Assembly (NCBI GenBank): GCA_905196835.1
Contig: CAJJWN010000003.1
Coordinates: forward strand, 62,001 to 126,000
Origin: an uncultured Prevotella sp.
Lineage (GTDB): Bacteria > Bacteroidota > Bacteroidia > Bacteroidales > Bacteroidaceae
Direction of reading: 5' to 3'
Length of the DNA stretch: 64,000 nucleotides
Shown: in pieces, positions 60,278 to 64,000 of the stretch
How the letters are laid out: the number at the start of each line of letters is the position of its first letter
Position numbering within the stretch: the first letter of the stretch is position 1
The notes under the pieces: generated by a model
Database searches by the model: none
What the model was told of the DNA's origin: nothing
What the model saw: the letters and a program-made list of their open reading frames with translations, nothing else
Made by a program: the position numbers and the translations under genes

Positions 60278-60378
60278 AATTAAGAATGAAGAATTAAGAG
60301 TTAAGAAAACATGCTTTACACATTATTTACACAATGGCAATGGCGTTTTTCTTAATTCTTAACTCTTAATTCTTAATT
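60278..60378. repeat. Inverted repeat, family D (D3)
   Basis: Left arm AATTAAGAATGAAGAATTAA with GAGTTAAGAAAACATGC, right arm TTCTTAATTCTTAACTCTTA. The left inner edge, read on the other strand, matches the right inner edge of D2 (GCATGTTTTCTTAA), so the two look like inverted copies of one element. Confidence 0.85.
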
Positions 60379-60393
60379 AAACACACGTTTGCA

Positions 60394-60774
60394 ATGAAAC
60401 TTTTATCCAGCTACGTATGCCTCAACAAGCTGCGCTTCCATGCCCGCCACGGAGTTTTGCCGCAGGAAAGGGCAACCGGCGGCGAGTTTGTTGTAAGCAT
60501 ACGTGCCAAATACTTGTTTGACAAAGCGTTGCAAAGCGACGATGTCAACGACACGCTGAACTACGCCGAGATGTTTGAAATCATAAATAAGGAGATGCAG
60601 ACGCCGTCCTGCCTGCTCGAGCATGTTGCAGGCAGGATTGGCCAAAGCATTCTTGAGAAGATGCCTATGATTGAGACCCTCGACGTAACACTTGAAAAAA
60701 TCAACCCTCCTATGGGCGCAGATGCCGAAAGCGCATCGGTCGAGCTACACTTAATAAATGATAAAACTTTTTGA
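60394..60774 (+). CDS. folB: Dihydroneopterin aldolase
   Basis: 126 residues, normal FolB length. Features: LNKLRFHARHGVLPQERATGGEFVV (substrate-binding start), DVNDTLNYAEMFEIINKEM, LLEHVAGRIGQSIL (the catalytic lysine partner region) and VTLEKINPPMGADAESASVEL. It splits dihydroneopterin in folate synthesis; with folA and thyA this gives three folate-linked genes in the window. The terminal codons overlap an alternative upstream reading of the amidase gene. Confidence 0.93.
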   Translation: MKLLSSYVCLNKLRFHARHGVLPQERATGGEFVVSIRAKYLFDKALQSDDVNDTLNYAEMFEIINKEMQTPSCLLEHVAGRIGQSILEKMPMIETLDVTLEKINPPMGADAESASVELHLINDKTF

Positions 60775-60803
60775 CAGTTGGCAGTTTTTTGAAGACAAAA
60801 AGC

Positions 60804-60811
60804 TACCTTTG
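60804..60811 (+). promoter_or_regulatory. -7 box for the amidase gene
   Basis: TACCTTTG, 19 bases before the amidase ATG; no -33 element at ideal spacing. Confidence 0.5.
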
Positions 60812-60830
60812 CAACCGTAAAAGAGCACTC

Positions 60831-62039
60831 ATGAGCAAAAAGTCGATACTCATTTTACTGGCATTAGTCTTTTTCTCCGCCGTCGCATTCAGTGCGGACA
60901 AACGCTTCACGCTCGTCATCGATGCCGGACACGGCGGCCATGACTCAGGCGCAAAGGGTGCATTCTCTTACGAAAAAAACATCAACCTCAATGTAGCCTT
61001 GGCCTTCGGCCGTTACGTCGAGCGGTATTGTCCTGACGTAAAGGTTGTATACACAAGAAAGACCGACGTGTTTGTGCCGTTGCACAAACGCGCTTCGATA
61101 GCCAACAAGAACAAGGCCGACGTCTTCATATCAATCCATACAAACGCACTTCCGAAAGGACACATCGCCCGCGGACTGGAGACTTACACGATGGGTATGC
61201 GCCGTTCGGACGAGAAACTGAGTGCGGCAAAGCGCGAAAACTCCGTCATCATGATAGAGGAAGACTACAAGGAACATTACGAGGGGTACGACCCGAACTC
61301 GCCTGAAAGCACAATCATGTTCGAGTTCATGCACGACAAGAACATGTCGCGCAGCGTGGAGCTGGCCCAATATGTGCAAAGCAGCGTATGTTCCATAGCC
61401 AAACGGCAGAACAAGGGCGTCAAGCAAGACGTATTCCTGGTGCTGCGCGAGACCTCGATGCCGGCCTGTCTCATCGAGCTTGGCTTCATAACGACACCGG
61501 ACGAGGAGAAGTTTCTCAACAACAAGTCGAACATCGACAAGATGGCAAGGGGTATTTACGAGGCGTTTGCCAAATACAAGGACAAATATGACAAGGACAT
61601 TACGGTGCCATACAAGGCCGGAAAGAGCCGCATAGCCGACATTCCAGACGTCGTTCCCGAAGAAACGGACATACAGGACACCCGTAACGAAGACACACGC
61701 GAAGACAAGAACGACACAGACAAGGCAGCAACGGAAAAGAAAGAAAAAGCCGACGCCAGGCAAGAGACCGCAGGCAAGCCCGTATTCAAAATCCAGATTA
61801 TCGCCAGCAGCAAGCGCCTTGCACAAGGCAACAGCCACTTCAAAGGGCTTGACGGCATTGACTTTTACGAAGAAGGAGGCCTGTACAAATATACATACGG
61901 CGCATCCGCCGACTACAACGAGATTTACCGTCTGCGCAAAACGATACTCGACAAGTTTCCCGAGGCGTTCATCATTGCCTTCAAGGACGGCGAGAAGATG
62001 AACGTAAACCAAGCGATACGTGAGTTTAAGTCAAAATAA
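60831..62039 (+). CDS. N-acetylmuramoyl-L-alanine amidase with SPOR domain
   Basis: 402 residues from MSKKSILILL, with a signal peptide ending near AFSA. A longer start at 60771 is rejected because it overlaps folB and precedes the promoter box. Amidase_3 fold: VIDAGHGGHDSGAKG (zinc ligand H34), VFISIHTNA (second histidine) and CLIELGFITTPDEE (catalytic glutamate). An acidic-basic linker (about 265-330) leads to a C-terminal SPOR-like domain (FKIQIIASSKRLAQGNS) that binds septal peptidoglycan. It separates daughter cells by cleaving the stem peptide. It is followed by an MCE gene. Confidence 0.93.
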   Translation: MSKKSILILLALVFFSAVAFSADKRFTLVIDAGHGGHDSGAKGAFSYEKNINLNVALAFGRYVERYCPDVKVVYTRKTDVFVPLHKRASIANKNKADVFISIHTNALPKGHIARGLETYTMGMRRSDEKLSAAKRENSVIMIEEDYKEHYEGYDPNSPESTIMFEFMHDKNMSRSVELAQYVQSSVCSIAKRQNKGVKQDVFLVLRETSMPACLIELGFITTPDEEKFLNNKSNIDKMARGIYEAFAKYKDKYDKDITVPYKAGKSRIADIPDVVPEETDIQDTRNEDTREDKNDTDKAATEKKEKADARQETAGKPVFKIQIIASSKRLAQGNSHFKGLDGIDFYEEGGLYKYTYGASADYNEIYRLRKTILDKFPEAFIIAFKDGEKMNVNQAIREFKSK

Positions 62040-62050
62040 AACATTGCAAT

Positions 62051-62953
62051 ATGAAGTTTTTTAACAAAGAAGTCAAGATAGCCTTGGTGGCGATATGCGG
62101 TTTGGTAATCCTGTTCTTCGGGATGAACTTCCTCAAAGGGCTAAACCTTTTCTCGTCAAGCAACAAATATCTCATATCCTTCAAGGACATCAGCGGCCTG
62201 GCGGTATCAAGCCCCATCTATGCCGACGGATATAAAGTGGGCGTGGTGAAGAACATCATCTACGACTACAACAACACCGGCGGCACGGTGGTAGAGGCCG
62301 AAATCGACAACCGCCTGCGCATTCCGAAAGGGAGCAGCGCCGAGATTGTAAGCGACATGCTGGGCAACGTGAAGGTAAACCTGCTGCTGGCGACAAATCC
62401 GCGCGAGCGCGTCAACCCCGGCGAGACCATCCAGGGAGGCATCAACGACGGCGCGCTCGGACAAATGAAGAACATGTTGCCAACGGTAATGCAAATCCTG
62501 CCGAAAGTAGACTCCATCGTGACAAGCGTCAACATGCTGCTGGCCAATCCGGCAATAGCCCAGTCGCTGCAAAACGTGGAGGCCGTTACGGGCAACCTAA
62601 CCGTCACCACACGCCGCCTGAACAACCTGCTCGCAACACTCGAAGGCAGCGTGCCGGGCATGATGACGCGCACCGACAGCATACTGCACAACGCCAACAC
62701 GCTGACGAAAAACCTCAACCAGATTGACGTGGCGGGCACCGTGGCACGCGTGGACGAGACACTTGCCAACGTAGAGAAGTTTACCGAGCAGCTTAACAAC
62801 AACCAAGGCACACTCGGACTGCTCATGCGCGACCCGGCGCTTTACAACAACCTGAACAGCACCATGCGCTCGGCCGACTCGCTGCTAATCGACCTCAAGG
62901 CGCACCCGAAACGCTACGTACACTTCTCCCTGTTCGGAAGAAAAGACAAATAA
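62051..62953 (+). CDS. MCE family (MlaD-like) lipid-transport protein
   Basis: 300 residues: one N-terminal membrane helix (VKIALVAICGLVILFFGMNFL), an MCE domain (YLISFKDISGLAVSSPIYADGYKVGVV, GSSAEIVSDMLGNVKVNLLL) and a helical C-terminus. Such proteins form hexameric rings that move lipids between inner and outer membranes. No MlaEF-like permease or ATPase is adjacent. It ends before a long gap that leads to dnaA. Confidence 0.9.
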   Translation: MKFFNKEVKIALVAICGLVILFFGMNFLKGLNLFSSSNKYLISFKDISGLAVSSPIYADGYKVGVVKNIIYDYNNTGGTVVEAEIDNRLRIPKGSSAEIVSDMLGNVKVNLLLATNPRERVNPGETIQGGINDGALGQMKNMLPTVMQILPKVDSIVTSVNMLLANPAIAQSLQNVEAVTGNLTVTTRRLNNLLATLEGSVPGMMTRTDSILHNANTLTKNLNQIDVAGTVARVDETLANVEKFTEQLNNNQGTLGLLMRDPALYNNLNSTMRSADSLLIDLKAHPKRYVHFSLFGRKDK

Positions 62954-62991
62954 ACAACCGTTCCCGTAACTCATTGACATACAATGCGTTG

Positions 62992-63051
62992 TAAAAGGCC
63001 GTCTTTTGCATTGCGAAAGACGGCCTTTTAGCGTGCAATTCACGGCCTTTC
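62992..63051. repeat. Family R palindromic repeat (R13)
   Basis: GTAAAAGGCCGTCTTTTGC and GAAAGACGGCCTTTTAGC, then ATTCACGGCCTTTCGG; a tail-like TCATTGACATACAATGCG precedes it. Confidence 0.8.
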
Positions 63052-63420
63052 GGAATACAAATTGCCATATTTTACAAAACAGCCGGCCAGCAACCGCCTA
63101 CGCAAAAACCGTCAGGCACCATCCAGACTACATCAAAACGTCAACCGAAAGCATTAATTTAAAAATCATCTAAATAGCGAACGCGCGGCCGCAGAAGTAA
63201 CAAATACACGCGGAAAGTGCATTCGCACACAGCTTTGCGGACACATGGCGAACACCTGCAAGCCAACGCCCGAAATCTGCCACACCGTCCATAAATCGCT
63301 ATTTTACAAGCACTTGCAATTATGCAAGCACAAATATTACATTACGATGACAACAATCGCCATAAAGTGCCGTAACACTGACATTTACGAAAAACGGCAT
63401 CCTACATACAAAAACATTTA

Positions 63421-63452
63421 TTTGCCCGTCTCAATAATTTTTACGAAATTTG
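63421..63452 (+). promoter_or_regulatory. Putative dnaA promoter
   Basis: TTTG (63421-63424), 20-base spacer, GAAATTTG (63445-63452), a weaker match to TAnnTTTG; 52 bases before dnaA. Confidence 0.45.
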
Positions 63453-63504
63453 CAAACGCTTTCAGGCAAAGCGCAGAAAGACATGTTCATAATCTTCCTC
63501 TGAA

Positions 63505-64000
63505 ATGGTAAACAACCCTACGGCACTTTGGGACAAATGCCTTTTGCTCATAAAGGAAAATGTCTCAGAACAGCAGTTCAACGCATGGTTCAGGCCAATC
63601 GCCTTCGAATCATTCCACGAAGCAGGCAGGACACTCATACTTCAAGTGCCCAGCAACTTCTTCGTGGAGTACCTCGAAGAGAACTATGTAGGCCTGCTCA
63701 CCAAAGTGCTGACAAAATATTTCGGCGCAGGCATAAGGCTCAACTACCGCATAATGGTGGACAAGACACACAAAATAACGCAGGAAGTAGAGCCTGAGCC
63801 GATAGCTGACATAGACAAGACGACACGCCGCACGACACGCATCAACCAGTCGCCGACGGTGCTCGACGCCGCCAAACCGCAGGACATCGACTCGCAGCTG
63901 GACCCGCGCCACACCTTCGCCAACTACATAGAGGGCGACAGCAACAAGCTGCCACGCTCCGTCGGGCTGTCAATAGCCGAGCATCCCAACTCGACACAGT
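63505..64000 (+). CDS. dnaA: Chromosomal replication initiator DnaA, N-terminal part
   Basis: The frame starts with ATG at 63505 and runs off the window end (165 complete codons seen). Domain I is evident: LWDKCLLLIKENVSEQQFNAWFRPI and VPSNFFVEYLEENY, for self-assembly and helicase loading, then a short linker and the start of the AAA+ domain (PRHTFANYIEGDSN). DnaA opens the origin. The ATPase motifs lie beyond the window. Confidence 0.93.
   Translation, partial: MVNNPTALWDKCLLLIKENVSEQQFNAWFRPIAFESFHEAGRTLILQVPSNFFVEYLEENYVGLLTKVLTKYFGAGIRLNYRIMVDKTHKITQEVEPEPIADIDKTTRRTTRINQSPTVLDAAKPQDIDSQLDPRHTFANYIEGDSNKLPRSVGLSIAEHPNSTQ

Larger units (their letters stand above)
62954..63504. other. 551-bp region upstream of dnaA
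   Basis: Contains family R copy R13 and a putative dnaA promoter. I looked for DnaA boxes (TTATNCACA) on both strands and saw none convincing. An A+T-rich stretch ATTAATTTAAAAATCATC lies near 63155. Confidence 0.55.

Noticed and set aside
63245..63511. 88-codon plus-strand frame before dnaA
   Set aside because: It overlaps the promoter and the dnaA start, has no ribosome site and an odd composition; likely chance.

Overview
The window looks like chromosomal DNA of a Bacteroidota member, order Bacteroidales, most likely Prevotellaceae. The evidence is the TAnnTTTG-type -7 promoter boxes before many genes, frequent lack of Shine-Dalgarno sites, a PorQ (type IX secretion) gene, TonB-linked outer-membrane proteins, a dTDP-Fuc3N pathway, a GlyRS of the alpha2 type and a B12-dependent ribonucleotide reductase. 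Most of it is housekeeping and envelope DNA. No phage, insertion sequence, CRISPR array or conjugative element was found.

Layout: 1-5 kb carries a truncated MATE exporter, a cytidylate-kinase-like protein, a phosphoesterase, rfbB, a small unknown and purT. 5-8 kb has two paralogous aldo/keto reductases facing an AraC regulator. 8-11 kb has tRNA-Ser followed by an exbB-X-exbD-exbD energising complex and an Lrp regulator. 11-16 kb has folA, thyA, an rRNA methyltransferase and an outer-membrane barrel. 15.5-20 kb is a Fuc3N sugar locus plus an A+T-rich GT-C-like membrane protein. 20-31.5 kb has tatD, a prenyl synthase, tonB, porQ, cmk, lutABC, an FabK/nitronate monooxygenase-type enzyme and a second MATE. 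32-34.5 kb has an FKBP lipoprotein and glycyl-tRNA synthetase. 35-42 kb is a carbohydrate mini-locus (two GH43-CBM6 enzymes, an outer-membrane receptor-like protein, a TPR lipoprotein with an HTH). 42-48 kb is a minus-strand run holding tatA, tatC, a NapH/NapG-like fused polyferredoxin, a Tat-signal Fe-S aldo/keto reductase, a DUF1893 protein and an ECF S component. 48-53 kb has a TonB receptor with a long GC-rich leader, an ABC ATPase, an S41 peptidase lipoprotein and a DUF3316-like protein. 53-64 kb has parC, tRNA-Leu, two tiny membrane-protein genes, nrdJ, folB, an amidase, an MCE protein and the start of dnaA.

The most unusual content is between the genes. At least seven unrelated sequence families (A-G below) share one architecture: a short purine- or pyrimidine-biased motif repeated several times, a spacer of a few tens of bases, then the reverse complement of the motif. 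They sit in same-direction, convergent and divergent gaps, and their arms run into coding sequence, where they encode the last residues and stop codons of several unrelated proteins. An eighth family (R), built on the palindrome AAAAGGCCGTCTTTT, occurs about 13 times, usually with a conserved tail CTGATTATCAATAAGTTAC. Other oddities are a 22-bp tandem array before the FabK-like gene, a perfect 67-bp duplication carrying the glyS promoter, and a 49-bp duplication that ends in a start codon.
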